IMG/VR virus record: IMGVR_UViG_3300009093_000065
Coordinates: 1-46,910 of that record
From: a virus
Length of the DNA stretch: 46,910 nucleotides
Strand: one strand, 5' to 3'
Position numbers and translations under genes: made by a program. Of the stretch, positions 18,412-26,064 are shown piece after piece (the stretch's first letter is position 1; each line of letters starts with the position of its first letter). A model generated the notes under the pieces. The model was not told the origin of the DNA and made no database searches. It saw only the letters and a list, made by a program, of their open reading frames with translations.

Positions 18412-19103
18412 TATTTGCCTCTTGGCAACATAGGATAGCTTTCCGGTGACAGTCCGAACGGTGTTCCATTCTGATCGACGTGAATCGGTGTTACTCCTCC
18501 GTGCGCCACAATTCTAAACCCGGCCTCGGTGACTTTACGGCAGAAGTATAAATCCTCCGTGCCGCCACGAAACAAAATAGGCACTGCCCTGTCACCAATT
18601 TTTGTCGATTCCCCAACCGGAGCCTCGTGGGGTTCAAAGAACCACGGCTTGCTAAGGTGTTTGAATACCTCAGTCTTAATCAACATGCAGCCCGTCCCGA
18701 GACCTTCGCAGTCGAACACATCGCCGATCTTCCAGTTCCAGAAAGCCCCGTCTCCGAATCTTTGGAAGACAATCGGCACAGAAGGAAGTTCTTTGGTGCA
18801 GTAAATCCCGCCGCAGATCATGATTTCCGGGTCTTTCTCGATCTCGTAGACCAGATATTTCAAGGTCGTGTTGGGGCAAATCGTGTCGTCGTCCAAGTAG
18901 AACAGGTACTTCGCTCCAGCCTGAATCGCGGCCTCAGCCAGCTTTTCCCTATTCCCTGCCCTATCCGGGCCAGTCTCGACGATCCACGTCACAAACGATC
19001 CCATCGGGGCGTTCAACGCAAGATTGATAAGCGACAACGACCATCCAATATGCACAGGACGCCCGCTGGATGCGATTCCTACCAAAATCCCCGGATTACT
19101 CAC
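18411..19103 (-). CDS. GT-A type glycosyltransferase, 230 aa
   Basis: Resembles family-2-like glycosyltransferases: an N-terminal nucleotide-sugar binding half with the metal-binding motif YLFYLDDDT (DDD at residues 71-73), then GLGTGCMLIKTEVF and the acceptor-side segment GGTEDLYFCRKV (an ED motif typical of the catalytic base). It should act in the cytoplasm, using a nucleotide sugar. It overlaps the next glycosyltransferase by 4 nt; together they may modify a virion protein or host envelope precursor. The substrate is not visible. Confidence 0.8.
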   Translation of the reverse strand: MSNPGILVGIASSGRPVHIGWSLSLINLALNAPMGSFVTWIVETGPDRAGNREKLAEAAIQAGAKYLFYLDDDTICPNTTLKYLVYEIEKDPEIMICGGIYCTKELPSVPIVFQRFGDGAFWNWKIGDVFDCEGLGTGCMLIKTEVFKHLSKPWFFEPHEAPVGESTKIGDRAVPILFRGGTEDLYFCRKVTEAGFRIVAHGGVTPIHVDQNGTPFGLSPESYPMLPRGK

Positions 19104-19759
19104 GCTAAACTCTCCTCGTACTTTCTAAAAAGCTCATCGGTAGGCCAATGTCCGTTGGCATGAACAAACAATGGCGTAGTGCCGTAAAGTGTGTTAACTG
19201 GTTTACCTTGTTTGAATTGCAGTTCATCGTAACCAAGATGCAGACAGAAAAACAAGTTAGTTTCCGAGTCGATCTCAAAGAACTCTTCGCCCGTCGCCAG
19301 AAGGAAGTTCATAAACCCCTGGTCAACGTAATCCGGCCCGTAAGAATCGTTTGCTTCGATACGGTCGCACATCTCCCTCAACGCCTGAGGCGTTCCAGCC
19401 AGAAGTCCGCCATTGACGAACCGCCAAGGGCCATGCAAAGGGATTTGGTGTGCAATAGAGGCGTCGGGCCAGCAGTTCTTCTCCGCAGCCCACAGAACTT
19501 TATTTTGAGGAACCTTGTCGAGTAGTTCCTGCTTGGTGCCGTAGAACATCACGTCCCAGCCATCGCTCAGGATGATGCAGTCGTATTCTGAGAACCGTTC
19601 GGCTGACTGACGGATGTGTTTGAGTTTTTCTCCGATGCCAAAGGATTGGCCCGTAGTGGGGTCGAGATTGACTTCGACCCCACACGAGCTAAGGCGGCGG
19701 ACGTTCTCGGTCAGCATTCCATTGACGCGAGAAATACTCATCGAGACGATCACTTTCAT
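19100..19759 (-). CDS. PLOD/procollagen-type glycosyltransferase, 219 aa
   Basis: Matches the glycosyltransferase domain found in procollagen galactosyl/glucosyl-transferases and their viral relatives: SDGWDVMF (Asp 66 and 69, metal and sugar nucleotide), VLWAAEKNCWPD (88-99), and RFVNGGLLAGTP (113-124). Such enzymes attach sugars to hydroxylated side chains in animals; phage versions are of unknown substrate. No Gly-X-Y collagen repeat is seen in the phage proteins here. Placed between a virion-like gene (1-nt overlap) and a second glycosyltransferase, so virion glycosylation is a reasonable hypothesis. Confidence 0.75.
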   Translation of the reverse strand: MKVIVSMSISRVNGMLTENVRRLSSCGVEVNLDPTTGQSFGIGEKLKHIRQSAERFSEYDCIILSDGWDVMFYGTKQELLDKVPQNKVLWAAEKNCWPDASIAHQIPLHGPWRFVNGGLLAGTPQALREMCDRIEANDSYGPDYVDQGFMNFLLATGEEFFEIDSETNLFFCLHLGYDELQFKQGKPVNTLYGTTPLFVHANGHWPTDELFRKYEESLA

Positions 19760-20673
19760 TAGCTCAGGCCAGTAACCACCTTATAGTTGACGATGAGGTT
19801 GGCCGAGCATCCCGTACCGGCAGCAAATGCGGCGGTCGCATTGGTGTACTCGATAGGCTTGTTCAGGTAGTTCGACGACGTAGAAGCGGCCTCAACACCG
19901 GCCACCTTGACAATCGTGTTCGCTGCCAGACCGGTGTAGACCGCTGCGGAGATGGTAGCCGTAGCGGGGTAGGTAGTGCCGGTTCCGTAGGAGAGCTGCG
20001 CCGCACCGCCGGTCGTAAAGGCGTTGGTGCCAAATATCAGGTTCAGAGTTGCGTCTACCACGTCGATCAGGTTGCCAGCACCCGGAGCGGGGATAATCGG
20101 CACTGCCGTGGTAAAGGCGTTTTGAATCTGCGCCAGTGTGAGGGGAACCGTTACAGACTGAACCGTACCCGCTCCAGTGCTGCTGTCCCAGATAGATACC
20201 TTTGCCGGGATGGTTGCAGCCGCAAGAATTGTGGAAGTACCACCAGCGGCATACCACGCAGCGTCTACGATTACCAGACCACCGCCAGCAGCGGCAGCAG
20301 CGTTGAGTGCTTCCTGAAGCCCTACAGTACCGCTGGCAACGCGATCACCCGTACCGTGAGCGTGAGAGAAGGTTGTCGCAGTGAAGTTGGTGGACTGATA
20401 GACCTGAGGAGTGCCGTTGCTCACCGCCGAAGGGGTAACAGTATCGGCGTTTGAGCCTGTCCCCACGATCACAGGAGCGTTGGTGTTTAGCGGAGAAACG
20501 ACCGTGCCATCCTGCAATGTGATAGTGCCGAACGCCAGAGTCAAAGTCTGAGTGCCACCGGACGTTGAGCCGGATGGGTTGTCAACTTCGAGGGCCGGAA
20601 CATCGGCCACGATGCCATAGGCGTAGGAAACGGCGCGATACTGTCCAGCAAAGAACGTCGGATTGCGAGGCAT
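19759..20673 (-). CDS. Virion surface or decoration-like protein, 304 aa
   Basis: Ala/Thr/Gly-rich, beta-strand dominated protein with almost no charged residues, containing LTLAFGTITLQDGTVV and a His-containing patch (FSHAHGTGDRV). This composition is typical of phage head decoration or spike-stabilising proteins. No family recognised. A possible glycosylation substrate of the two enzymes encoded immediately downstream; this is inference from position and Ser/Thr content. Confidence 0.65.
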   Translation of the reverse strand: MPRNPTFFAGQYRAVSYAYGIVADVPALEVDNPSGSTSGGTQTLTLAFGTITLQDGTVVSPLNTNAPVIVGTGSNADTVTPSAVSNGTPQVYQSTNFTATTFSHAHGTGDRVASGTVGLQEALNAAAAAGGGLVIVDAAWYAAGGTSTILAAATIPAKVSIWDSSTGAGTVQSVTVPLTLAQIQNAFTTAVPIIPAPGAGNLIDVVDATLNLIFGTNAFTTGGAAQLSYGTGTTYPATATISAAVYTGLAANTIVKVAGVEAASTSSNYLNKPIEYTNATAAFAAGTGCSANLIVNYKVVTGLS

Positions 20674-20682
20674 TATGATCTC

Positions 20683-21012
20683 CTAGTACAGATTTCCATC
20701 ATTCTCTTCCGGCTCTTCGCCGCGCTCTTCCGTGCCCTCATCTGAACCCATAAACCTTTTCACATGCTCCGCAGAGTCTTCTCCATCATGCTCTTCGTGC
20801 TGGCCCTGCTCATCGACCGAATGAGACTTAGCCTCAAACCCGTCATGGGAGACTATCATGTGCTTCTTATGCGGTTCGGCCTTGTGCATCGACTCTGCCG
20901 CTTGGTGCATGTGGTCGCCAACCTTTTCCTCGGTCTTCATACCCTCTTTGCCGTCGCCGGACATGGACTTGGGTTCGCGGGGCAAACGGCTCATTGACGG
21001 CATGTTATCCAT
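20683..21012 (-). CDS. Acidic, His/Met-rich protein, 109 aa
   Basis: Highly charged and probably disordered: Glu/Asp/Lys plus many His and Met (GDHMHQAAESMHKAEPHKKH). The second half is strongly acidic (EEHDGEDSAEHVKRF). Start at 21012 (MDNMPSMSR) overlaps the upstream coiled-coil gene by 8 nt. The His/Met content could bind metals; a scaffold-like or DNA-mimic role is also possible. Unrecognised. Confidence 0.65.
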   Translation of the reverse strand: MDNMPSMSRLPREPKSMSGDGKEGMKTEEKVGDHMHQAAESMHKAEPHKKHMIVSHDGFEAKSHSVDEQGQHEEHDGEDSAEHVKRFMGSDEGTEERGEEPEENDGNLY

Positions 21013-21286
21013 TGGCGGGTTCCTTTTCCTGTTCGGACGCTTTCTCTGCCGCAGAACGGAACTGCTTCCAATTGGCAGGCTTCGGTACAATCTTCGCCGT
21101 AGTTGCCTTGGCTGTCAAACTATTTTCGCAGAAAGCGATACGGGCCTCTTGATCCTCTGCCTTTTGCCTGTCTGTGAGTAACGCCTTGGCCAAGGTGAGA
21201 TTTTCCGATTCAAGAGCGGCGATCCTATCGCGTAGTTCATCAATTCCCAGCCAATCTTTGATCCATCGCTTTATCGCGCCGACCAT
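21005..21286 (-). CDS. Amphipathic helix plus coiled-coil protein, 93 aa
   Basis: Starts with an amphipathic segment (VGAIKRWIKDWLGIDELRDR) and continues as a coiled coil (RIAALESENLTLAKALL), then a basic Pro/Lys C-terminus. The KRWIxxWLGI motif recurs in the early protein at 28373. May associate with a membrane or another protein through this helix. Overlaps the terminase stop by 16 nt. Confidence 0.65.
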   Translation of the reverse strand: MVGAIKRWIKDWLGIDELRDRIAALESENLTLAKALLTDRQKAEDQEARIAFCENSLTAKATTAKIVPKPANWKQFRSAAEKASEQEKEPANG

Positions 21287-22800
21287 TTCGCCCTCCGTCT
21301 GCCCCTGTTTCTATGCTCGGAATTGAACTTAGCCATTGCCATTGCAAGTTCTGTGTGGTCAACAATAACACCGTCTTCCACGAACTGCGAAGCTACTTCC
21401 GCTCTCATCACGGGGAGCGGCTTGCCCTTGATTCCAAGCATGTCCACAAGTCCATATCTCAGGCAGTCGCCGCAATCATCATACAGATGATCGGTTTTGA
21501 GGATGTCTTCTCCGCCTTCGTCTGAGTCGTATTCCAGTGAAGGAATCGCAGCCAAAGCCTCAGGGCACATATCCGAGATAAACCAAGTGTCTGAGCTAAT
21601 CAGGTTCGACACGAACCGCCACCCGACGACCCTTGAGCCGGGTTCCATGTTGGCAGGTTGTGGGTCTGGAAAACTCGGTGCGCCTGATCTTAGAAGCTCG
21701 GCGGCGGTGTTCTGGCTGGTCTTCTTCCCGAACGCATCACTTGAAAGAATCCATGTCCCAATCTTCTCTTTCCCGCTTTTTTGCTGAAGAATCTGGCCAA
21801 GTTCAATCTCTGACGTATCTGTATCCGCCAAAGTCGCAATATGTTCCCTATAAGTAAACACGCACTTTCTAGGCTCAGTCCATTCACGGCCTAAAAGCCT
21901 AGCCTGTTCCGGTGAGACATTCCCTACAGCGTGCCAGTAAACAGGGGAGGCGTGCTTATAACCCCAATCCTGCCCGATCCAGTGACTCCACCACGGCTGG
22001 ATAATCTGCATCATCACCGCATGTTTGACCTTGCGCTCAGACTCCTCAAAGTTGATGAAATACTGCCCTTCGGGAATCGTCCAATCGCCGTCTAATAGAG
22101 CCTTGCGTTTCTTCTCCGGCAGACCTTTTAGTGACTCTCTGTATTGCTCACCCAGATACGGATTGTCGCCTAGCAGAGCTGGAACATATCCGAACTCGTG
22201 CTTGAGGTGCTGAAGTTCAACAGGAAACTTGCGGTCGATCCACATTGCCTTGACCCACTGCAAACCTATTCCAGTTGGGTTCGTCGCACCTAGAAAGCAC
22301 GGCCTGTCGATACCAGGCGTTCTAAGTCTAAAGAGAACCAAGTCCTCAAAGACGTTTCTCAGGTTTTCAGTCAGCTCTTCTACTGCAATGTCGCAGAATT
22401 CAGCCGATTTATATGAATTCGCATCTTGTAGGTTTCTGAGAGCTATTCTCCCGCCGCCAAACTCTTCCTTGACAAAGAAGCACAGGCCCTCTTTCTCGGT
22501 GCGTTTTGTCATCCCTAGCCAATCGGGGAACTCGCGCTCTATCTTGCTTATCTGCCGATCTTGGAGGGTTGGGTAATCTAGAGAAAACAGGCCAACAGTG
22601 AGGCCTTTGATGCCAGTCTCAGCAAACCTTTTGAGTAACTGCCTAAGGCACCACCAGCGCAGCAGATAAGACTTTCCACCACCAGCAGCCCCGCCATAGA
22701 GGACGAACCTGAACTTGTCTGTTGCCTCAATGCACTCGCGCTGCTTCGGCGTAGGGTTGACTAGCTCAGAGATTCGGACGTTCTCTATCGTGCCAGCCAA
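21271..22800 (-). CDS. terL: Terminase large subunit, 509 aa
   Basis: ATP-driven DNA packaging motor and nuclease. Walker A GGAAGGGKS at residues 36-44, Walker B EFCDIAVEEL at 134-143 with the catalytic Glu, and coupling motif GATNP at 171-175. RNase H-like nuclease acidic residues lie in IGQDWGY (D278), SSDAFG (D355) and HLYDDCGD (about 440-445). Length is normal for the family. It acts at the portal vertex and is encoded just after the small subunit cluster. The start at 22800 overlaps the upstream gene by 16 nt. Confidence 0.95.
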   Translation of the reverse strand: MAGTIENVRISELVNPTPKQRECIEATDKFRFVLYGGAAGGGKSYLLRWWCLRQLLKRFAETGIKGLTVGLFSLDYPTLQDRQISKIEREFPDWLGMTKRTEKEGLCFFVKEEFGGGRIALRNLQDANSYKSAEFCDIAVEELTENLRNVFEDLVLFRLRTPGIDRPCFLGATNPTGIGLQWVKAMWIDRKFPVELQHLKHEFGYVPALLGDNPYLGEQYRESLKGLPEKKRKALLDGDWTIPEGQYFINFEESERKVKHAVMMQIIQPWWSHWIGQDWGYKHASPVYWHAVGNVSPEQARLLGREWTEPRKCVFTYREHIATLADTDTSEIELGQILQQKSGKEKIGTWILSSDAFGKKTSQNTAAELLRSGAPSFPDPQPANMEPGSRVVGWRFVSNLISSDTWFISDMCPEALAAIPSLEYDSDEGGEDILKTDHLYDDCGDCLRYGLVDMLGIKGKPLPVMRAEVASQFVEDGVIVDHTELAMAMAKFNSEHRNRGRRRAKWSAR

Positions 22801-23141
22801 ATCGTACCTGCCGTAATCGCACCGCCTGCTTTGACTGCATAGAACAGACTCGGTGAGACTGTAGCCGTCATGACCGTATCCGTCGCAGCAGTGACGGAGG
22901 CTCCCTCAGCGTCCGTGACCGGGTAGTAGGTCGATCCGTCTGCCTTGTTATCAGCAGAGGCGACCAGAGAAACAGTCTGCGATGATCCGTTGACAATCGC
23001 TAGGACTACTGGGGAAGGCTGGGCCAGAAGGTTGACAGCCATCGTCAGCGCACCGCTGCCTAGGTTCTCATTGTTCAGCACGGCGATCTTATCGCCACTG
23101 GATAGAGCGGAAGGAGTATTGGCTGCGCCGAAGAGTGGCAT
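22785..23141 (-). CDS. Small decoration-like protein, 118 aa
   Basis: Ala/Val/Ser/Thr-rich, with regular beta-strands (ALTMAVNLLAQPSPVVLAIV) and a Gly-rich end, similar in style to the 304-aa and 123-aa virion proteins. A structural role is inferred from composition. Lies between small zinc proteins and terminase large subunit in the same operon. Confidence 0.6.
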   Translation of the reverse strand: MPLFGAANTPSALSSGDKIAVLNNENLGSGALTMAVNLLAQPSPVVLAIVNGSSQTVSLVASADNKADGSTYYPVTDAEGASVTAATDTVMTATVSPSLFYAVKAGGAITAGTIWLAR

Positions 23142-23144
23142 CTA

Positions 23145-23411
23145 TCACCTCTGAGAGAGTGTATCAGCAACCTCCTCCGGTTGCTCGACAATACGCGACG
23201 TTGAGCTTTCCGTGCGGGCAATCCGTGGATCGCGGTTCAAGTAGTCCGGCAGGTGCATCTCTTCCGCCAGCCAGTTTATCCCGCACCGATTGCACCGGAT
23301 GTAGTCGCTTCTTAGTACCCTTGGCCTCTGGCAAAAGGGGCAATCCGGCTCCGTTCCCGCTTCCGCTAGACGTTCCGCCCTGCTTGTTTGCATCAACTCC
23401 GCTGTGTCCAT
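23145..23411 (-). CDS. Zinc-ribbon protein, 88 aa (overlaps an RHH gene)
   Basis: Four-Cys zinc ribbon CPFCQRPRVLRSDYIRCNRC at about residues 24-43, followed by an acidic, helical C-terminus. The start is well supported: ATG preceded by GGAGG with 6 nt spacing. It shares 248 nt, in another frame of the same strand, with the ribbon-helix-helix gene 23164-23523. Its codons give the ordered domain in the shared stretch, so this frame is the older or main one there. Confidence 0.75.
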   Translation of the reverse strand: MDTAELMQTSRAERLAEAGTEPDCPFCQRPRVLRSDYIRCNRCGINWLAEEMHLPDYLNRDPRIARTESSTSRIVEQPEEVADTLSQR

Positions 23412-23523
23412 TTGAACCCTCCAGCTTCAGAATTATGGTCTGGTTTCTACTGCGTCGCTGAACCTTGGCATCAGCATCAATCTTCGCCAGCAACTCATCA
23501 GGTATCCGAAGCGATATCAACAT
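23164..23523 (-). CDS. Ribbon-helix-helix protein with overprinted tail, 119 aa
   Basis: Residues 1-35 (LISLRIPDELLAKIDADAK and following) form an Arc/MetJ-like ribbon-helix-helix DNA-binding domain. The remaining 84 residues are Gly/Ser/Pro-rich and lie wholly within the zinc-ribbon gene in a different frame, so they look like a by-product of overprinting or of a lost stop codon. Likely a DNA-binding regulator or nicking accessory for the adjacent small terminase. Confidence 0.65.
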   Translation of the reverse strand: MLISLRIPDELLAKIDADAKVQRRSRNQTIILKLEGSNGHSGVDANKQGGTSSGSGNGAGLPLLPEAKGTKKRLHPVQSVRDKLAGGRDAPAGLLEPRSTDCPHGKLNVAYCRATGGGC

Positions 23524-23535
23524 GGATACATTGTA

Positions 23536-23880
23536 CTACAGATCGGCCACCACGCGCTTGATCGCTACTTCGCCGCCGTGGTGCAAATTGAGTTGATCTG
23601 TCCAGCCGTAATTCTTGAGCGCAAAGATCGCGCCAGCAGCGTTGTTGCTGTAAATACGTGATTCTGCGTAACTTTCGCAAACGGATTTCAGCTCTTTTAC
23701 GGCGTCAGAAAACTCAGGACGACGACCGTATTCTGCGAAAGCTTCTCTGCCTGAGAGTCCAAGAGCTAAAGCTAATGCTGTTATCAAGATAGGGGATTCG
23801 TTAGCTTTACACTGATCGAAATAAGCGTAGCCGCGTTCTAGCATTTCATCAGGAGAGGCGATCAGTCGAGGTCTGCCCAT
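23536..23880 (-). CDS. terS: Terminase small subunit, 114 aa
   Basis: Pattern of phage DNA-packaging small subunits: an N-terminal HTH-like region (ILITALALALGLSGREAF), a central helix (VKELKSVCESYAESRIY) and the hallmark IFALKNYGWTDQ near the C-terminus. It recognises the packaging site and hands DNA to the large subunit encoded downstream. Preceded by a short gap from the 68-aa gene. Confidence 0.85.
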   Translation of the reverse strand: MGRPRLIASPDEMLERGYAYFDQCKANESPILITALALALGLSGREAFAEYGRRPEFSDAVKELKSVCESYAESRIYSNNAAGAIFALKNYGWTDQLNLHHGGEVAIKRVVADL

Positions 23881-23895
23881 AACGAAGAAAGTTTA

Positions 23896-24102
23896 TCATG
23901 CCTTGTTTTCAGTAGGTGCGGATGTTTTAGGTATGGATTCTCCAAATATACAAGCGAGCTTGATCTCGTCTTCCCAATACAGAGCTAGGAGCTGGTCGTA
24001 ATCAGTTTTGCGCACAACAAAGACTGCATAATCTGCGGTGCTAAATGGGCCATTGAATCTAGCCTCACACTCTACGGTTTCTGGATCAAATACTGCGGCC
24101 AT
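23896..24102 (-). CDS. Hypothetical protein, 68 aa
   Basis: Unrecognised acidic protein with mixed strands and helices (FSTADYAVFVVRKTDYDQLL). Separated by one base from the upstream gene, so co-translated. No motif of known function. Confidence 0.6.
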   Translation of the reverse strand: MAAVFDPETVECEARFNGPFSTADYAVFVVRKTDYDQLLALYWEDEIKLACIFGESIPKTSAPTENKA

Positions 24103-24103
24103 A

Positions 24104-24343
24104 TTATCCTTTCTTTTCAGTGAGTTTGTGGCGCAATTCTTCTAATCCAGCCTGCATCTTTTCGCGCAACGACTCAAGGGTGTCGTCATGTGCAAGTTCA
24201 ATGCCGTACATTCCGTTGCCTTCGCGCAAAAACACGAAGGGAGGCCCGTCGGGCTGAGGGAAGATGAGTTGGGCTTGATCCTCCGCAATCGGAAATTCAT
24301 CCCTGAGTCGTTCCACAATCGCACATTGTTGCCAGCTAATCAT
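24104..24343 (-). CDS. Hypothetical protein, 79 aa
   Basis: Unrecognised; the C-terminal third is a charged helix (LESLREKMQAGLEELRHKL) that may form a coiled coil. Preceded by AAGGCGG. First gene after the HTH repressor on the minus strand; 97 nt of apparently non-coding DNA separate the two. Confidence 0.6.
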   Translation of the reverse strand: MISWQQCAIVERLRDEFPIAEDQAQLIFPQPDGPPFVFLREGNGMYGIELAHDDTLESLREKMQAGLEELRHKLTEKKG

Positions 24344-24440
24344 GCCGCCTTCTTTGGGTAAATGGTTTGTATTCCGTCAGTTAATGCCCCTTTGATGACA
24401 GGATGAGGACGGAACCCTATTTGAATCAACAGATGCGGCC

Positions 24441-24617
24441 TTACGCGGCGCGGATCGTCTCGGCCATTTTCAGAGCCATATTGCTCGGTTCGTTTTTGCC
24501 GCTCATCCACTGCTGTACCGCCTGTTTGCTTACACCAAATGCGTCCCCAATAGCCTTGTAGGACTCGCCAGCCTCTAAGCGCCGTTGTATGTAAACGCGA
24601 AATTCAGCCGCCGTCAT
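24441..24617 (-). CDS. Cro/XRE-type HTH repressor, 58 aa
   Basis: Minimal lambda-repressor-like DNA-binding domain. After a first helix (FRVYIQRRLEAG) comes the HTH (SYKAIGDAFGVSKQAVQQWM, residues 19-38), ending EPSNMALKMAETIRAA. There is no dimerisation domain, as in Cro. The ATG lies only 6 nt after a good -10 box, so the message should be leaderless, like the lambda repressor message from PRM. It is divergent from the early operon and probably represses it through the palindrome 24647-24663. Confidence 0.85.
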   Translation of the reverse strand: MTAAEFRVYIQRRLEAGESYKAIGDAFGVSKQAVQQWMSGKNEPSNMALKMAETIRAA

Positions 24618-24623
24618 TGTTGA

Positions 24624-24652
24624 AGAATAAACACTGAAAATATATTTGTCAA
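24624..24652 (-). promoter_or_regulatory. Leftward promoter for the HTH repressor
   Basis: On the minus strand: -35 TTGACA (24652-24647), 17-nt spacer, -10 TATTCT (24629-24624), 6 nt to the ATG. Perfect -35 and standard spacing. Confidence 0.8.
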
Positions 24653-24663
24653 GCCTATTGACA
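24647..24663. promoter_or_regulatory. Palindromic operator joining two -35 boxes
   Basis: Perfect inverted repeat TGTCAAGCCTATTGACA (6-bp arms, 5-bp centre). Each arm is the -35 box of one of the two divergent promoters, so a protein bound here would block both. A partly overlapping second repeat (TTGACACGTCAA, 24658-24669) extends it. The likely ligand is the adjacent HTH protein. Confidence 0.65.
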
Positions 24664-24686
24664 CGTCAACTCAATTGCCTTATAGT
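24658..24686 (+). promoter_or_regulatory. Rightward early promoter
   Basis: -35 TTGACA (24658-24663), 17-nt spacer, -10 TATAGT (24681-24686): a near-consensus sigma-70 promoter. It drives the plus-strand early operon, whose first start codon is 34 nt downstream with a GGAGG site. Confidence 0.85.
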
Positions 24687-24720
24687 CATTCTTGTTGGAA
24701 GGATTCACCACGGAGGCGAT

Positions 24721-24879
24721 ATGGACGGAGCAATCAGCACTCGCAAGTTTCCTGCTTATACCACGGCTCAGTTGGAAGCAGCAGTTGCGGCGGGCCGTGG
24801 CACCGAGGCCATGATTCAGGAGATCGCGGATCGCAACGCGAAGTCGCCCTCACCCTTTGTATGCAGAACAGGCGGTTGA
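24721..24879 (+). CDS. Early protein 1, 52 aa
   Basis: First gene of the early operon. The ATG at 24721 follows ACGGAGGCGAT. Short helical protein (TTAQLEAAVAAGRGTEAMIQ) of unknown function; the sequence resembles small phage proteins with an Ala/Gly-rich helix. Overlaps the next gene by 19 nt. Confidence 0.7.
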   Translation: MDGAISTRKFPAYTTAQLEAAVAAGRGTEAMIQEIADRNAKSPSPFVCRTGG

Positions 24880-25061
24880 GGAAGGCGTTGGAGCCATTCG
24901 TAAGTTTCCACGATGTCTACCGCACTATGCGCGGATTGGGCCAGGATGACATCTACTCGTGCCATTCGCATGTGAAAGGCGAGGGGGTTCTCACTGGCGA
25001 AATGTTCAATGCGGCCCGCGAAGCTCTGGCCGATACAGGAGGGGATCAGAATGACAAATAA
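24861..25061 (+). CDS. Early protein 2, 66 aa
   Basis: Helical protein with RRLRKALEPFVSFHDVY at the start and MFNAAREALAD at the end, a pattern seen in short phage proteins that keep a LxxA-L helix pair. Function unknown. The ATG at 24861 lacks a strong ribosome site, so translation is probably coupled to the overlapping upstream gene. Confidence 0.6.
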   Translation: MQNRRLRKALEPFVSFHDVYRTMRGLGQDDIYSCHSHVKGEGVLTGEMFNAAREALADTGGDQNDK

Positions 25062-25425
25062 GTTCCCGACCAAGAATCAAATGCGAGCGGCTAAGATTTT
25101 CAATTCCTACGATATGGCTGCCATGTTCCCGGAGGCGAAGGTCTGGATCAGTGTCGTAGCGGCTGATACTGGGCGCGGTGGACATTCTGCCAGAGTAAAA
25201 GTTCATGGCATAGGTTTCGATACGGACTCGAAGGCGCATTGGGCCGACTATGGCAGCAAGACCTTCATCGTATGGGGCCGCGACACTAAAGAGGAGACTA
25301 TCGAAGAGGCCAAGCTATGGGCCAATGAGAAGTTCGGCCCTCGCGTATGGGTAAGAAACCCGTATGGCGATTGGTTGGATGCGCGAGTGCTTCCGTTGAT
25401 TTGGGGCAAGGTGAACGGCGAATGA
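25051..25425 (+). CDS. Early protein 3, 124 aa
   Basis: Ordered protein with strands and helices (YGSKTFIVWGRDTKEETIEE), not recognised. Well supported by AGGAGGGGATCAGA before the ATG. It is one of only a few early proteins above 100 residues. Its stop overlaps the next start (ATGA). Confidence 0.7.
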   Translation: MTNKFPTKNQMRAAKIFNSYDMAAMFPEAKVWISVVAADTGRGGHSARVKVHGIGFDTDSKAHWADYGSKTFIVWGRDTKEETIEEAKLWANEKFGPRVWVRNPYGDWLDARVLPLIWGKVNGE

Positions 25426-25541
25426 CCCCCTCAGACCTCGCCGCCGTTTTTGGCGCATTGAAGTGGATTGTTGAGGTTCCGCTGCTTGCACTGTTCCTGA
25501 TGTTTGTTTATTGGGCAGCACCGTATTGGAGGAAGAGATGA
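25422..25541 (+). CDS. Single-TM micro-protein, 39 aa
   Basis: One transmembrane helix (VPLLALFLMFVYWAAPYW, about residues 18-35) with a basic end RKR, so the C-terminus is likely cytoplasmic. ATGA coupling on both sides supports it as a real gene. Small membrane peptides in early phage operons can alter host membrane processes or exclude other phages; the role here is unknown. Confidence 0.65.
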   Translation: MTPSDLAAVFGALKWIVEVPLLALFLMFVYWAAPYWRKR

Positions 25542-25711
25542 GCGACTTGTTATTGATTGAAGCCAACACGCGATTAGTTCAGTCTCGTGCGGAGATTCAG
25601 GAACTGCGGCGGCTCCTGCGTCTGACCGAGCCGTATCTGTGCGAGATGCCTGCGGAAGTTGATGCGGAGATTCGGGAATATATCAAGCGGTTTCCCAAGG
25701 AGGCGGCATGA
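25538..25711 (+). CDS. Early coiled-coil protein, 57 aa
   Basis: Mostly helix: LLIEANTRLVQSRAEIQELR suggests a short coiled coil, then CEMPAEVDAEIREYI. Strong ribosome site GGAGGAAGAG directly before the ATG, which overlaps the previous stop. Function unknown. Confidence 0.65.
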   Translation: MSDLLLIEANTRLVQSRAEIQELRRLLRLTEPYLCEMPAEVDAEIREYIKRFPKEAA

Positions 25712-26064
25712 CGACAGTAGATGTGATTGACGATCTTTGCCTGCGGAACCGCGCGTATCAGGTGCTGTATGCGCTCGGCGACAGCGATCCGGCAACGCTG
25801 TACCCCGGTGAGGCGGCAGTTCTTGTGGGCATTGTGCAGCAGTTGAAGCAAGAGCCAATTACAGTGTTGGATCGCATTCTGTTGAGCAAGATGTCCAAAG
25901 GCATGATTGAGTATGTGGCTGGGGAGTCATTCAGCGCATTTGAGGTAATAAATTCAGCCGCCGCGCCTGTTCCAACGCGCGATGAGTTGAATGGTATGGG
26001 CTTCAACATCCCAGAGGGCGCAACAATAACGGCGGTTGAAGCGGATACAGGAGATGAGGGATGA
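25708..26064 (+). CDS. Early protein, 118 aa
   Basis: Unrecognised. Helical N-terminal half with DPATLYPGEAAVLVGIVQQL, then a beta-rich end (FNIPEGATITAVEADTG). ATGA overlap on both sides. Confidence 0.65.
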   Translation: MTTVDVIDDLCLRNRAYQVLYALGDSDPATLYPGEAAVLVGIVQQLKQEPITVLDRILLSKMSKGMIEYVAGESFSAFEVINSAAAPVPTRDELNGMGFNIPEGATITAVEADTGDEG

